Assembly (NCBI GenBank): GCA_016647705.1
Contig: CM028330.1
Coordinates: 46,342,397 to 46,406,396 of the forward strand
Length of the DNA: 64,000 nt
Direction of reading: 5' to 3'
Source of the DNA: Eucommia ulmoides
Lineage: Eukaryota; Streptophyta; Magnoliopsida; Garryales; Eucommiaceae
Shown: positions 1-10,608 of the stretch, piece by piece
How the letters are laid out: the number at the start of each line of letters is the position of its first letter
Numbering within the stretch: position 1 is the first letter of the stretch
Position numbers and translations under genes: made by a program
Notes under the pieces: model-generated
Databases searched by the model: none
Told to the model about the DNA's origin: nothing
The model's input: the letters and a program-made list of their open reading frames with translations, nothing else

Positions 1-103
1 TTGGCTAGATTTTTCTTGAAGTGTTTTAAAGTGTTTGTATTTTTAATGAAATTGTTTCTTCATGAAACATAATAGTGCCTTTAGGCATGTGTTATGCACT
101 AAT
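1..103 (+). mobile_element. Decayed Helitron-type 3' end
   Basis: The segment at about 75-103 matches the 3' end of the large Helitron at 23,818-23,846 at about 24 of 29 positions by eye. It has an imperfect hairpin (GTGCCT/AGGCAT), then GTTATG and a CTAA terminus at 99-102 followed by T. Plant Helitrons end in CTRR and insert between A and T. Part of the same sequence recurs near 25,460-25,620, so it may be embedded in a larger repeat. The element's body lies outside the window. Confidence 0.45.
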
Positions 104-229
104 AATTTGGTACCAGTATATTGTATAATTTTATTATTGTCGATATATTTATTTTAATTGGTTTGTAATTAATATCCCTCTACATCTCACTTCTAGGAAT
201 GTATATGGTTTTTTTATTTTTATTTTTTT

Positions 230-775
230 TGCCCCATTTTTTTTGACATATTTGATTTGTTCTGTTCTCACATGTGTGCTCCCAATTCTATTCCCCATTT
301 TATTTTCTATTTGTGTGCGTTGTTCATGTTCATTAATTTTCCATTTTTAGACTAAAATTATGAGAGCATATTGGTTTCTATCCAATGAAAACTATTTTCC
401 ATTTTTTTGTTCCATTTTGATTTTTCTACATGTTTCATTTAGATTGATATGTGACAAAAATATGGAGTTATTTCTCTCTATTTTCATTATTTCTAATTTG
501 TGATGCATTTGGAATATATAAATTGTCAATTATTTTCTCTTTTCACATTTTTTTATTCTTGTCTCCACCTTCTCTTGTTGCCAAGCACATCTATATTGTT
601 GTTGTTTTTTCTTTTTTTGACTCATTTTTTGAACATATATGACAATTTTTGTTCCTATTTCTATGCGCATGTGTTCCCAATTTTATTCCTGATTTTGTTT
701 TTTTTAATAATGTGCGTGCATGCATGTTCATCTTCATTAGTTATCTATCTTTTAGATTAAAATTGTGAGACCTAC
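230..775. repeat. Degenerate tandem duplication, unit about 385 bp
   Basis: Positions about 240-370 and 618-770 match in order. Both have a TTTTGA(A)CATAT stretch, then an ATGTG(T)..TCCCAATT segment, a GTGCG..GTTCAT segment, and finally TTTTAGA(C/T)TAAAAT. No convincing coding capacity was seen; the reading frames here are low-complexity and rich in Phe, Leu and Ser. Confidence 0.45.
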
Positions 776-805
776 ATTATTTTACAGATATTGAACTGGG
801 AAAAT

Positions 806-2280
806 GTAACGACCCAGTTTCCTAAGGCCACTACTTGATTTCTTCATTTTATTTCTATGGAGAAATAGAGCCGAATGACAAATCACTCCACCATCACGCT
901 TCCACTGCGCCACTCTGATAAAATTAATAATAATAATATATTTTTCCAACTCAAAAGTCAATGATTGTATATAACTAACTATTCCATAGCAAATCTACAA
1001 AATTCAAACACTTCCTGATCAACATCTGTCCTGACTGTCTCAAACTGTCACATCACTCCCTGACTCTATCTAATGCTAGCAGTGAACCCGTTTCTAACTG
1101 AAGTACTTGAGACTAAATATTTTATCGGTGTACTATCTTCATAATATAAAAATAATTTATGGATCAAATATATTTATCAAACACTACTTTTCAAAATAGA
1201 ATATAACCACAGTGATATTTTTGGAAACAAAATATAACCAACCACACTGAACAGTATCGAATTCCCACAAATAATCATCATAATAAAACAACTAAATTTA
1301 AAGTAGCTGATTAAATCACTTTTATATAATAAAATACTACAACACATACTTCCTTACTAACTATAGGATCGTTTCACCTCACGATCGGAAATTATAACGG
1401 TACCGTAACCTGTACAACTTACAATATAAGGTTGTCATTTATGTCAGAACTATTCAATATCTCCAATGGTAAGAGCCAACACGTGGTATAAACCACCATA
1501 TCATGATGATAATTATCATTGTCAACAATAACAACAATAATCACCTGCAGGACTTGCCCTTCTGTCAGGTTACAATATAACGTCCTACATGACATGCCCT
1601 CTTGTTAGAACCAACAACATCCTGCAAGACATGCCCTCTTGTCGGGATCACACTACGGCATAGTCGGATAATAATAAAAATTACTTTTCACGTTGAACCA
1701 TTTATTTGATCCATTTAACATTATCAAAGAATCCATTTTAATAAACTTTTTCTTTCACATTTTAGTACGAAAAATATAATTGAGTAATTTACATAGAAGA
1801 TAGTATACTCACCTTGATTTTTGCGCTTCTTAATATACTACTGTCGTAATACTAACGTTGCCGGCATTGTCTATGAACTTAACAACGACAGGTTATAAAC
1901 TAAAAATTTATATAAATAAATCTAATATACAATAAAATGTGTGAAATGCGTGACACTAAAATGAAATTTTTTTCATTCCCAAATTTTCTTAATTATACGA
2001 AATTTATTAAAATTAAACGCCCTATTTTCTTAACCCAATATTCATTGCACGAACTAATATATTATAACTACATTTGCAAAATTTATCAATTAATAATCTA
2101 ACTACAAAAAATAATATTAGTTGACTATTAACAATATTACTAGTCAATGAAATACTAAAAATATCATTCGAATCAAATTTATAATTTTTTTTTTAAATTA
2201 AATTCTTTACAAATTAAATGGTTATATTTATAAATATAACCCCACTATATTTCTTAAGTCCCCCCACACATATATGTATG
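806..2280. repeat. Unclassified repetitive DNA, possibly LTR-derived
   Basis: The stretch opens with TGTAACGACCC, a start seen in many plant LTRs. It contains three roughly 35-40 bp degenerate units at 1,543-1,650, each with a CCT..ATGCCCT(C)TTGT core. I could not find a matching second terminus or a target duplication, so LTR origin is a guess. No gene is visible. AT-rich sequence fills 1,680-2,270. Confidence 0.3.
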
Positions 2281-3081
2281 TGATGAGGGTATTTTTAGGC
2301 ACCACTGAGTCAGCATCTAGGACTCAACCACGTGTCCGTCCTCGTAGTGACATGGACACATTCCGGAATCAGCATCGCTACGTTGGAACATACGTCGACC
2401 ACGACTCCTCCCTGGAATCTCTTTTACATCCAAGGAAAGAACAAAATGTCATATAGGGACGTGCCTCCTTGAACTCTACGCCATGCCCTAGAGGGCCAAC
2501 TTTAGGAACTTAGTCGTTTACCTTGATCGGCTCCCCCATTTCAGTTCGCTTCTCCTCTAAGACTCTACAGATCTCTGTTCTCTTCTTTCAATTCACCACC
2601 ATAGGCTTGACAGAGACCCGTAGGCTTCGTTAAATGGGCCCAAAAGCCCAAGCCCAATTATTACCTCCTAAACGCCCCAGATTATCGGATAAACACATGG
2701 TTTTAGCTAATTAACCGTGTTTAAACTCGACTAATCATCTCTAATGCCTATATATACCAGGGGTTATGCAAGCCCGAGGTACGCTTTATTTTACCCGCGA
2801 ATGCTTTGAGTTTATTTGTTTACTTGACGCATTTTTGTACCTCTTCTTTCTAAACTCTTATTCTCATGCCGAAGGGCTTTGCCGGGATAAATTTCGGTCC
2901 GAGCCTTCTGCAAGTACCACTTATCGAGGAGCAAGATTCTGGGCATAGCATGTCAGTCCTCCTATGACTCAACACAACTCACGTAAGGAATTTTCAACCG
3001 TCGACTTCACCTCAATAAGAAGACCCACTTGTCATCCGATTGGACCATACTCGATATGTGTACTATTTTTATACACCAACA
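2281..3081 (+). repeat. Left LTR of the gypsy-like fossil
   Basis: It aligns along nearly its whole length with 5,224-5,985. Shared blocks include GGGTATTTTT, CACGTGTCC, GTAGTGACATG and AACACATGGTTT. It ends in a CAACA stretch before the primer-binding-like sequence. Confidence 0.75.
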
Positions 3082-3360
3082 ATTTGGGGGCGTTGGCCCC
3101 TTCTAGGTTAGCGCCCTAGGAGAGGGGCACTAGCCCCAGCTAGGCCAGTGCCCCTGGCTCGATTGTGGCCAGCGCGCCCCTACCGAACGGTCATCCATCG
3201 TGTGCACCCGTTACCCCTGGGGGGGCCGTCCACAGCGCACACCCCCGTAGGGCACGTCTCTATTTTCTCCACGGTGAACGTTATTCCATGCTAACGGCTT
3301 GTTCATAGTGAACGAGTGTTGCCCTAAAAATCGAAGAAATTCAGGGTCACCTTGCCATTA

Positions 3361-4195
3361 GGGGTGTTCAAAAAAATCGGCAAGCCAAAAAATCGAACCA
3401 AACCAACAAAAAAAAAAAAAATGGAAAAAATCGCCACTACAAAAAAAAAAAAAAAACGCCCTCCTTGGTTTACTTTTCTTAAAAAACGCACACCCGGTTC
3501 AGTCTACTGTTTTAGGGCTTGTGAACCGCGGTTCACATTGAACCGCACCGAAGACCCCAAAACGACATCGTTTTAGGGTATTTATATATACAACAAGATA
3601 GAAATTAGAAACCCTAGCCGCCTCACTTGTCACTTCAACCTCAGTTTACTCCTTCATTTCCCGTCCTCTGTCTCCTTCTAGCCAAACCCTAATCGCTATC
3701 GCAATGTTTGTCGACGTCCTTCTCCCAGCCGCGAGAACAGATCGTAACCCTAAATCGCAACCATCGCAGCCCCAATCGTACCATGGCAACCTTGATCACA
3801 AGATTCGCAACCCTAATCGTCGTAAGAACCCCGCCACTTGAACGCTCCGAGATCGAACCATTGAAATTCTAGTTTAGTAGCTCACAAATCCATCATCGCC
3901 TTAGCAGATCCGTATGTTTATCTATATTTGTTATAGATCTAGTTTGTGTGTTTGAGTTTTGTGTTGCTGGTTTCTATTTCTGATTTTGTGTGATTTTTGC
4001 CTGCGGTTGTTTTTGTTCCTCATTCTCCTGAGCAAAACCGCAACGCACCGACCCCGACATAAACCACAGGGAGCGATTTTTTTAACACATGGAAACTGAA
4101 CCGTCAAGGAGCAGTTTTTAGTATGTAAAAACCGAGGACCTCAGTTCAGGGACCAAAAATCGCCAAAACCGCACCGAATCGCACCGTGAACACCC
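3361..4195. mobile_element. TIR element with TTA duplication and UTR-like cargo
   Basis: The terminal inverted repeats GGGTGTTCA and TGAACACCC are flanked on both sides by TTA (3,358-3,360 and 4,196-4,198). A 3-bp TTA duplication fits the PIF/Harbinger superfamily; the GGGTGTTCA terminus is also seen in plant hAT-like elements. The element interrupts one of the tandem units of the LTR fossil. Its interior lacks a transposase. It does contain an AAACCCTA-type box and a TATATA stretch followed by C-rich leader-like sequence, resembling a plant promoter and 5' leader. Confidence 0.65.
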
Positions 4196-4366
4196 TTACC
4201 TACCGTGCTACCTGATCCCAAACCCCCGCCATATGGGGGCCTATTTCAAATTGACTCCTCAGAAAGAGTCAACTGTGGGAAAAGTGTCGTCTTGAAAATG
4301 AAGAAATTCGGGGTCACTTTGCCGTGCTACCTAACCCCGGATCCCGGTCATATGGAGGCCTATTTC

Positions 4367-4947
4367 TAGAGGAGGGCAACTGGTGGATTGGGCCAAAATT
4401 GTGAACCAAACCAATACTAGGCAGGTTAGATTAGTTTGAACCGTGGACCGTCCAATAATGTGCGGTTTGGGGCAGGTTGGATTGTGCGAGTTAGTTAGTT
4501 TAAACCGTGGGCTATCCAATAGTATATAGGTTGAGCCTATTTTTGGGTTGGGCTAATTAGAATGGTGGATTGCTTTTGAAATATAATAAATGTTGCTAAA
4601 AAGAAAAAACCATTATATTACAAAAATTTGTAGAAAATTGCAACAAAATTATAGTAATACAAAAACAAGAAAAATATTATAATGTAATTTGTAAACCATC
4701 ACAAAAATAGAAAAAAACGAATTACAAAACGTACAAAATAAAATCTAAAACAACGTTGTTTTGTGTACTCGGGCGGACGGATTGAATCCATAAGAACATG
4801 GGTCAAACCGTAACCCGCCCACACGTGTGGGTTTCAAGATTTAACACTCATGCAATGCACGGGTTAGTATTAGGCAATTTTTTTGTTGTGGGGGTTTGGC
4901 AGTTTGGGCGGGTTTTGTGGGTTAATCTGATCCGTTGCACACCTCTA
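4367..4947. mobile_element. hAT-type non-autonomous transposon
   Basis: It begins TAGAGG..GCAAC and ends GTTGC..CCTCTA. It is flanked by a perfect 8-bp duplication, CCTATTTC, at 4,359-4,366 and 4,948-4,955. The 8-bp target duplication and TAGRG-type ends are the hAT hallmark. It is 581 bp long with no transposase coding visible, and it is inserted in the interior of the LTR fossil. Confidence 0.85.
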
Positions 4948-5223
4948 CCTATTTCAAATTAGTTCATCAGAAAAAACTAATTGTTGAAAAAGTGCCGCCC
5001 ATAAAATTGAAGAAATTCGAGGTTGCCTTGTCGTGCTACCTGATCCTGGACCCCGACTATATGGGGGCTTATCTCGGATTCACTCCCCAAAAAAAGTTTA
5101 CTCTTGGAAAAATGTTGATCAGAGGTGTTTCTCATACTTTGAAGTCTGTTGGATACCCATTTCAGCCAGAAATTGATATCCTTAACCGTTTCACTTCCCT
5201 CCTTTTACAGGGTTAGGGGAAAC

Positions 5224-5981
5224 TAATAAGGGTATTTTTCAGGCATCACTTAGTCATTATTTGGGATCCAGTCACGTGTCCATCCTTGTAGTGACATGAA
5301 CATATTCTAGAATCCGCAACATCACGCTGGAACATACACCGACCATGACTTCTCCCTAGAATCTCCTTTGTACCCAAGGAGGAGCAAGGTGCCCCACAGG
5401 GACGTACCACTCTAAGCTTTGCACCGTGTCGTAGACGGCCAACTTCAGGAACTTAGCCGTTCACCTCGACCAACTCCCCATTCCAGTTTTCTTCTCGTTC
5501 AAGACTCTACGAATTTTCACTCTCCTCCACCAGCTCACCACCAAAGGCCTGACAAAGGGGGCTTCGCCAAATTGGCCCAAAAGCCCAAACTCAGCGATTA
5601 TCTTCTAAACGCCCTAGATTATCGGCTAAACACATGGTTTCAGCTAATTAACTATGTTTAACCTTGACTAATCATCTCCAATACCTATATTTACCAAGGG
5701 CTATGCAAGCCTGATGTATGCTTTATTTTACGTGCGAATGTTTGAGTTTATTTGTTTACTTGATGCATTTCTATATCTATTTTCTTTGAGCTCTTATTCT
5801 CACGCCGGAGGGGTTTCGCCGAGATAAATCCCGGCCCGAGCCTTTTGCAGGTACTACTCCCCGAAGAGCAGGACTCCGGGTACAGCAGATCAGTTCTTCC
5901 ATGACCTAGTACAACTCACGTGAGAAATTTTCAATCGTCAACTCTACCTCAACAAGAAGACTCACTTGTTATCTGACTTAA

Positions 5982-5985
<4 letters not shown>
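5224..5985 (+). repeat. Right LTR of the gypsy-like fossil
   Basis: This is the direct repeat of 2,281-3,081. The last roughly 80 bp of the left copy are replaced here by a CA/TA microsatellite. Confidence 0.75.

Positions 5986-6043
<58 letters not shown>
5983..6043. repeat. (CA)n(TA)n microsatellite
   Basis: About 20 CA dinucleotides run directly into about 10 TA dinucleotides. It replaces the end of the right LTR of the fossil to its left. Confidence 0.97.
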
Positions 6044-6306
6044 TTATAAATCAGGACATATTTACATTTTGAGACATTTTGAGCCGTTGGATCGAATATC
6101 TTACGGCTGAGATTACATTTTGAGAGATTTTATATTTGAGACATTTTAGGCCATTAGATCGATATCCAACGAACAAAATTAAATGATACCAGTAGACATT
6201 TTTTGCCATCCGATCAGATTAGATCAAGGGTTGATATTTTTTGATCATTTTTGACCGTGAGATCGTTTCGATCCAACGGTTGTGGTTGACTATTTTTTTT
6301 TAAAAA
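6044..6306. other. No gene seen; GAGACATTTT and GGATCGA repeats
   Basis: Several degenerate copies of GAGACATTTT(G) and of a (C/G)GTTGGATCGA-like motif are present. No open coding exon is seen. It is the presumed flank just before the Helitron. Confidence 0.5.
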
Positions 6307-6412
6307 TCTCTCAAGTCACAACACTATAATTTCTCTATCTACAAATAAATCCCCCAAATCTCTCACAATCCCGCCAAAATCGCAACAGCCTAATTTGCTC
6401 TCTCAAATCTTT

Positions 6413-6419
6413 TATATAG
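6413..6419 (+). promoter_or_regulatory. TATA-like box of the Helitron gene
   Basis: TATATAG lies just before a C- and T-rich, leader-like segment with splice-like signals. It is the best candidate core promoter for the plus-strand Helitron transcript. This is inferred from position and sequence only. Confidence 0.35.
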
Positions 6420-6501
6420 CCATCTTCATTCCCAAAGTGTGAGCTCCACCTTACCTCTTCAGATCATCCCCAATCCATCGTCGCCGTCAGTCTCGCCAAT
6501 T

Positions 6502-6986
6502 CCAGCTCATCCGCTACTACCGTCGCCGTCGTCGCCTCGCCATCTCCGTCGCCTCCGTCGCTATCATCATCTCCTCGAACGAACGTTGCCTTCAGGTACG
6601 GTTTTCACCGATTTGCTCCGTTTCATCTCAGATCTGTAATCAAGAATTGACATACGATTTTCTTCTTTCATTTCATCTTCAGCCCATCCGCTACTGCCGT
6701 CGCCGTCGTCGTCGCCTCGACATCTCCATCGCACCTGCAATTTCCGTTGCCTTCATCGTCTCCTAGAACAAACGCTGCCTTCAGGTAGTATTTTATCCAA
6801 TATCCTTCGATTTTCTCCGATTCATCTCAGATCCAGAATCAAGATTGACCTCCGATTTTCTTCTTTCATTTCGTGGCAGAGGAATCGATCCATATTTTCT
6901 CAGTTCGCCATCCCGTTCCATCGCCATCGGAGATTCGTCATCTCAAGAAATCAACCACCGAATCATTGATTCTCCCCCTTCATCAG
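6502..6986 (+). repeat. Tandemly duplicated leader exon plus intron
   Basis: Two adjacent units (about 6,502-6,682 and 6,683-6,880) share order and sequence. Each has a CATCCGCTACT start, a run of CCGTCGCC-type repeats, a CTTCAG followed by a GTA donor-like site, a TTCATCTCAGATC stretch, and a pyrimidine-rich tract ending in CAG. A third, more diverged exon-like piece follows with CATCAG/GTACCG near 6,986. I read these as repeated 5'-untranslated exon-intron units of the Helitron transcript. The last donor could pair with an acceptor at about 10,200, just before the proposed start codon. Confidence 0.55.
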
Positions 6987-7259
6987 GTACCGCTGTCGCT
7001 ATCGTTTGAATATATCTTTGGTTTGTGTGTTATGGTTTTTGATGAATGCATATTTGAGGTAGATATATGATGAGACCTGATGTTTCTCGAGCTAATGAAA
7101 ATGTTCTGTTCAAAATCAAATGAAAACTCGAATGAAATGCAAGACGAACCCTAACTTTTCTAATGATAGTTCTTAGAATAAGTACAAATACAACAATTAA
7201 ACATGACTACGAAACAGAAGTCATCTACAAAGATAGAGGAATTAAACATATAAACTTAC

Positions 7260-7391
7260 TTTAATACATAGATTTCCAGTGCAAATGATTTGCTGGATCT
7301 TTCCTGGAACAAGCATTGACTTGAACAGAGCAGGCAGATCAGATGCCCTATCTGGCATGTGAAGATCGCCCAATGCCAATATCAGCACCAT
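7260..7391 (-). pseudogene. VPS29: Captured exon 1 of VPS29 (retromer subunit)
   Basis: On the minus strand, 44 codons run from ATG at 7,391 to a GTAAGT donor at 7,259. The translation begins [11 protein letters not shown] and continues through [18 protein letters not shown]. This is the N-terminus of VPS29, the metallophosphoesterase-fold subunit of the retromer complex, including the GDLH segment. The 44-residue exon matches the expected exon 1 end of plant VPS29 (after NLCIK). No exon 2 (which would encode the HDYL..IVRGEFDE region) is found at lower coordinates, so this is a fragment, although its own reading frame is intact. It lies inside the Helitron, antisense to RepHel, probably within the 5'-leader intron. 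Helitrons are known for such gene-fragment capture. Confidence 0.88.
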
Positions 7392-8073
7392 CTTTGTTAG
7401 ATTTTTTCTGAATCACCTGCCCAATGCCATCCGCTACTGCCGTCGCCAATGACCTACAATAGGCTCCAGGATGTGTTGCATATCTCTGTATCTTGTGGAA
7501 ATTTACTCTAATAACCATTCAACTAAGTATATGGATAGTCCATGCAAAGGAAATTCTACCATAGAGGACAAGAACTGTTGTGGCACGAAGAAAAGATAAA
7601 AAATACGTGTTGCATTGTAGTAACCAAATATGTGTTGCATTGTAAGAAATTAAGTGTAGTTGCTCTCTTTGTAATGATGTGAATAAAAGTTTGTAATGAC
7701 AAAAACTTTCTTTTCACTATGAATGTTGAATTTATGCATGATTGTAAGGTTGGTTTTAAGTTAAGGATTGCATTTTATGTAGATCGGTTTTAGATTTTTC
7801 ATGTACTTATCTCGAATTCAACCTAAGAAACTCTTCTTTTCTTTTTTTCTTTTCATGTATTTATAAATTTATTATAAATACATGAACACACAGAACGTAC
7901 ATCTCAGTGCAAGAATATAACCATGGTGCCATTTGTTTCTTTGTTCCCTCTTATCATTTAGGTTTCTTTGCAGCTTATAAGGGAATAATAAAACCAAGAA
8001 TCTTATTTGATACTCTATAGTAGAGTTGTATAGATAACCAAGAACATGTTTAAACATAGAACTAAGAGAACAT

Positions 8074-9170
8074 AAACACCATGGTGCCATTTGTTTAGTG
8101 TTTATGTTCTAAAACAACTGGGAACAAACACAATATGCAACCTAAGAAAATTTGAATTGTTTTATTCCCAACATTTTTAAAAACAACTTTCTGTGTTTAG
8201 AACACCATTTTCCAAATTTTTGTTACAATTAAAAACGTTTCTGGGAACAGAAGCAGAAGTCTAGAAACAGAATCAATAACAAATGCTACCTCAGTGTCTG
8301 TGATTCTGTTTAATGTTTCTACTTAGCGTTTCTTTCGTTTTTGGGTGTTTAGTGAAACAGAAACACTTACACGCGAGAAATAGAAACATAAACATTGAAC
8401 AACGTTCTTTGATTGAATTCTTTTCTTCTTTTGAATAAGAAGAATAGTTTAAATAACAGTTTCTGTTCCGATTGATCTATGTAACCATTTTATGAACACA
8501 ATGTTGTAAAAAATGCTGATTTTCTCATATTCAGAGCCAAAATCATGGAAAATTGTTTTACTAAAGTATCAAGAATATCTGGAAAAAAATTATGCATTTC
8601 TTTAATTCTTTGATGGCGTTTGTTTAGTGTTTATTTTTAAAGGCAAATCAAGATTGATGGCATTTGTTTAGTGTCTATGTTTCTGTTTAATGTTTCTACA
8701 TAGCATTTATTTCATTTTTGAGTGTTTAGTGAAGTAAAAACACTTACACTTGAGAAATAGAAACAGAAACAGTCCGTCGATAGTGGCCTGATCAGGTATA
8801 TTTTGCTTCTTCGGTGTATGTATTTGAAAAATGCTGATTTTCTCAGATTCATATTATATTCAAAGCCAAAATCATGAAAAATTATGTAAGTGAAGTATCA
8901 AGAATATCTGGAAAAAATTAATCACTTATTTGATTCTTTGATGACGTTTGTTTAGTGTTTATTTTTAAAGACAATTCAGGAATGATGACATTTTTTTAGT
9001 GTCTGTGTTTCTGTTTAATGTTTCTGCTTAGCGTTTGTTTCGTTTTTGTGTATTTAGTGAAGTAGAAATATTTACATGCGAGAAATAGAAACGGAAACAT
9101 TGAACAACCTTCTTTGATTGCATTATTTTCTTCTTTTGAATAAGATGAACAATTTAAAGAACAATTCTTG
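8074..9170. repeat. Cluster of related MITE-like segments
   Basis: At least three diverged copies (about 8,080-8,400, 8,608-8,775 and 8,936-9,100) share a GGCATTTGTTTAGTGTTT-like start, a TGTTTCTGTTTAATGTTTCT block and a CACTTACA(C/T)..GAGAAATAGAAAC block. Similar ends occur in the ankyrin gene introns (26,582-27,017 and near 29,100). They resemble Tourist/Harbinger-type MITEs. No coding capacity is seen. Confidence 0.5.
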
Positions 9171-10200
9171 GTAATTATGAAATGATGAAACCGACGTTTT
9201 ATCATTGGTAATTACTGTATTGACTTCAATTTCCTTTTGATTCAAGGCAGGTTTTTCGCTCAGATCCTGCTGCCATTTCATTAGACCTCACTGATTTGTG
9301 GTCGTTCTTAATTTTTTTTTGTTTTCTTTCTCCTCGCATTTGTTTGCAGATTTCTTACGGATTTCAGGTTCTTCAATTTGCCGTTTGCCCTTTCTCAATT
9401 AGAGTTTCCAACGTTGTTGCCCACCTGTGAGTACTGAGTACCCCTGTTTTCCTTATCTATTATTCACTTGCACAATTACAATTCAATTTCTATTGTGAAG
9501 TCAATCGCCATCGGTGATTATGAAATAATAATAATAATATTATTATTTTTCTTCATTTTCTCCATATTAGCAATCAAAAAAAATTTAGAGTATTGGAGGG
9601 TAGAAAACTCATTCGTCACAATCTTAGATACAAGGTCAAACGTTCTCCAGTTACCAAATCTGGACAACTATAATGGTAGGGGGTTATTATTTAAGTTAGC
9701 GTGTGTATAGCACGTGTATGCTTGCATTGCTACAGAGACGTTGATCACCACTACAAACCACCGTCACCAACCACCACTAACAGTCATCATCGACCATGTT
9801 TGAGCACCGCCGTTGATCATCGGATCATTGAGATAGAGGGAGGCGAAGGAAATAGGAATTTATAAAATGAAAATTGATAGTTGGTCAATGCTCCTGATTA
9901 AGCAATCCAATTCATGTTTTAACCTTGAGGAGGGGTACTATTTTCACCGACCACCGTGAACCGATCACAACACGACATGTGGCAAGGTAGGGACCCCAGA
10001 GAGGTCGGCTAACCGGTCAATGTCTATCTAACATGATGAGTAGACCCCCGGCCCATACCGTTCACGCACGAAGTATAGATCCAATTTCTGTTTCTGTCAT
10101 GCTGCCATTTGAGTCTGCATCAGTTTTGTTTTTTGTAAATTACGCAAATCTTTATTCACTAATTTGATCAAATATTATTATTTTGGTTTTATTTTTGTAG
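9171..10200. other. No gene recognised; probable leader intron of the Helitron
   Basis: The stretch contains a TTGCCGTTTGCCC leader-like segment (about 9,375) and a CACC/CCAC-rich segment (9,745-9,800). Neither gives a protein I recognise. It ends in a pyrimidine-rich tract with TTTTTGTAG at about 10,200, which can serve as an acceptor. Confidence 0.35.
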
Positions 10201-10217
10201 GTTATTAACTACTGCCA

Positions 10218-10510
10218 ATGGATAAAATAACTCTTTACGGAAATGTAAATTTCATTATATATCAAGTTTTTAATTTTTTCTTTAACAATGAATCTTGATA
10301 ATCATTTTTGTATTTTCATGCAGAAAACTACTGAATTGAATGAAACGGTTTGGTCAAATCATTCTTTATTAAAAATACTCCATTTAACCATTTAATTTAT
10401 TATTTTATATTTATATACATAAATTTTGACAGGTTGAATTTCTTCAACAAAGAAATGTCCAAGTTGAAGTTCACACCGAACAAGAATACAACGCAATGTG
10501 TATTTCAAGA
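10218..10510 (+). CDS. Proposed first coding exons of the Helitron protein
   Basis: Three short open pieces have splice-like borders, all in phase 0. The first is 10,218-10,244 (ATG, MDKITLYGN, then GTAAAT). The second is 10,324-10,347 (after TGCAG, KTTELNET, then a weak GTTTGG donor). The third is 10,433-10,510 (after GACAG, 26 residues starting VEFLQQRN, then GTAAGG). They lie on the RepHel strand 2.5 kb upstream of the five-exon array, after a good acceptor at about 10,200. I do not recognise the sequence. The assignment rests on phase agreement and position. Confidence 0.4.
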
Positions 10511-10608
10511 GTAAGGATGCTATAATTTTGTTGAGTAATTTTTTTTTATTATTTCAAATCTTTCTATTGATGTGGTATATTTGTACCATTAATGATTGTT
10601 CATTCTTA

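Larger units (their letters stand above)
2281..5985 (+). mobile_element. Decayed LTR retrotransposon (gypsy-like), internal region without polyprotein
   Basis: Two direct copies of about 0.8 kb flank a short interior. After the left LTR comes a TTTGG-type primer-binding-like stretch, as in plant gypsy elements; a purine-rich tract precedes the right LTR. The interior holds three tandem copies of a roughly 130-150 bp GAAGAAATTC-containing unit (around 3,331, 4,296 and 5,006) and no recognisable polyprotein. It is broken and non-autonomous. The LTRs differ at many sites, suggesting considerable age. Two DNA transposons are inserted inside it. The right LTR runs into a CA/TA microsatellite. Confidence 0.7.

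Noticed and set aside
806-2280. A solo LTR
   Set aside because: Only the TGTAACGACCC start supports it; no matching CA end or target duplication was found, so it is listed only as an unclassified repeat.
3352-3576. 74-codon Lys/Thr-rich open frame
   Set aside because: It is driven by A-rich runs and spans the border between the LTR fossil and an inserted TIR element.
6439-7070. Two open frames of about 65 codons in the leader region
   Set aside because: They cross donor- and acceptor-like sites in tandemly repeated C-rich sequence and match no known protein; better read as untranslated exons.
7260-7391. VPS29 exon as the start of a resident host gene
   Set aside because: No exon 2 appears in the 7 kb downstream on the minus strand, and the exon lies inside the Helitron next to element-derived sequence.
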